The translations under genes and the position numbers were made by a program. From Mucilaginibacter segetis (GTDB lineage Bacteria > Bacteroidota > Bacteroidia > Sphingobacteriales > Sphingobacteriaceae), in contig NZ_JAEHFW010000001.1 of assembly GCF_016522075.1 (NCBI RefSeq), forward strand, positions 1,302,001 through 1,366,000: DNA of 64,000 nucleotides. The letters run 5' to 3'. Shown piece by piece: positions 63,631 to 64,000 of this stretch (positions are counted from its first letter, which is position 1; every line of letters begins with the position of its first letter). Below the pieces are notes generated by a model that worked only from the letters and a program-made list of their open reading frames with translations, was not told the origin of the DNA and made no database searches.

Positions 63631-64000
63631 ATGCCTTTTCCTTTTTATAAACAACCCGATCAAATGGACTGCGGCCCCACCTGCCTGCGCATGGTGGCTA
63701 AGCATTACGGGCGCAATTTCAAAGTGCAAACCCTGCGCGAACTTTGCGAGATCAACCGCGAAGGGGTATCCCTGTTAGGTATCAGCGATGCTTCCGAAAA
63801 AATAGGTTTTCGCTCATTAGGTGCCAAATTAAGTTTAAGCGATCTTAAAGAAGCTGAACTGCCCTGCATTTTGCATTGGCGCCAAAACCATTTTGTGGTG
63901 CTTTATAAGATCAGCAATAGGAAATACTATATCGCCGATCCGGGTAAGGGGCTTGTTAAGCTGGATGAGCAGGACTTTGTACGTAGCTGGCTCGCTGATT
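63631..64000 (+). CDS. C39 peptidase-containing ABC exporter (PCAT), N-terminal part
   Basis: About 123 codons visible; the rest lies beyond the window. The C39 domain has catalytic Cys14 in QMDCGPTC, His87 in RQNHFVVLY and Asp103 in IADPGKG, so unlike the domain at 53697 it should be active. Such exporters cut GG leaders and transport the core. Its GC content is higher than that of the preceding TlpA genes. It is the expected transporter for the peptides at 55404, 60083 and 62127. The membrane and ATPase domains are presumed downstream. Confidence 0.85.
   Translation, partial: MPFPFYKQPDQMDCGPTCLRMVAKHYGRNFKVQTLRELCEINREGVSLLGISDASEKIGFRSLGAKLSLSDLKEAELPCILHWRQNHFVVLYKISNRKYYIADPGKGLVKLDEQDFVRSWLAD

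Noticed and set aside
1..64000. CRISPR arrays, rRNA, tRNA and insertion sequences
   Set aside because: I saw no regularly spaced repeats, no cloverleaf-like segments, no rRNA-like sequence and no transposase in any frame. I cannot run a covariance search, so a divergent tRNA could be missed.

Overview
The window looks like chromosome of a Bacteroidota member of the Sphingobacteriaceae, probably close to Mucilaginibacter or Pedobacter. This is inferred from moderate GC, TTTG-N20-TAnnTTTG-type promoters, absence of strong Shine-Dalgarno sequences, a GH92 enzyme, DUF4369/TlpA proteins, MKNVMGG-type GG-leader peptides and polymorphic-toxin debris. No rRNA, tRNA, CRISPR array or insertion sequence was recognised.

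Layout. 1-1823: the 5' part of a class A penicillin-binding protein. 1957-6174: a GbsR/MarR-type regulator followed by a five-gene operon (membrane protein, DCC thiol-redox-like protein, TIGR01777 epimerase, two SRPBCC-type proteins), with near-identical 24-bp palindromes in front of both transcription units. 6178-11925: housekeeping genes (MOSC, M28 peptidase, cold-shock protein, signal peptidase I). 12037-18006: glycan degradation (GH-D clan hydrolase, PhyH oxygenase, GH92 mannosidase). 18094-20071: a methionine-salvage-type aminotransferase and omega-amidase pair. 21501-24085: an ABC importer. 24797-32571: acyltransferase, TPR protein, MsrA, MBL hydrolase, aldo/keto reductase and a PQQ-type sugar dehydrogenase.

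32572-35007 is a small graveyard of polymorphic-toxin tips. It holds two frameshifted toxin C-termini that share an in-frame ANQGG junction; the second is a Tae4-like peptidoglycan amidase. Each is followed by a likely immunity gene, one membrane protein and one lipoprotein. 35348-53396 returns to mostly core genes: corA, an LpxL-like acyltransferase, GT2, MscS, aroQ, xerD, prmC, ribD, mgtE, bioB, an encapsulated-ferritin-like protein with no shell gene beside it, an MFS exporter, and a GAF-PAS protein that stops after its HisKA-like segment.

53397-64000 is the most interesting part: a cassette for secreted cysteine-rich GG-leader peptides. A membrane protein fuses a catalytically dead C39-like domain, a VKOR domain and a thioredoxin. 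It is followed by three precursor genes with the same leader but unrelated cores of 6, 8 and 6 cysteines, five periplasmic TlpA-like proteins, and a C39 peptidase-containing ABC exporter cut by the window end. The first two precursors share a roughly 110-nt 5' UTR whose only substitutions fall in predicted loops. Each precursor is followed by a different strong hairpin before its TlpA gene. The third module (UTR, leader and TlpA) is degenerate. My proposal is leader-guided oxidative folding and export of disulfide-rich peptides, with no other RiPP-modifying enzyme in view.
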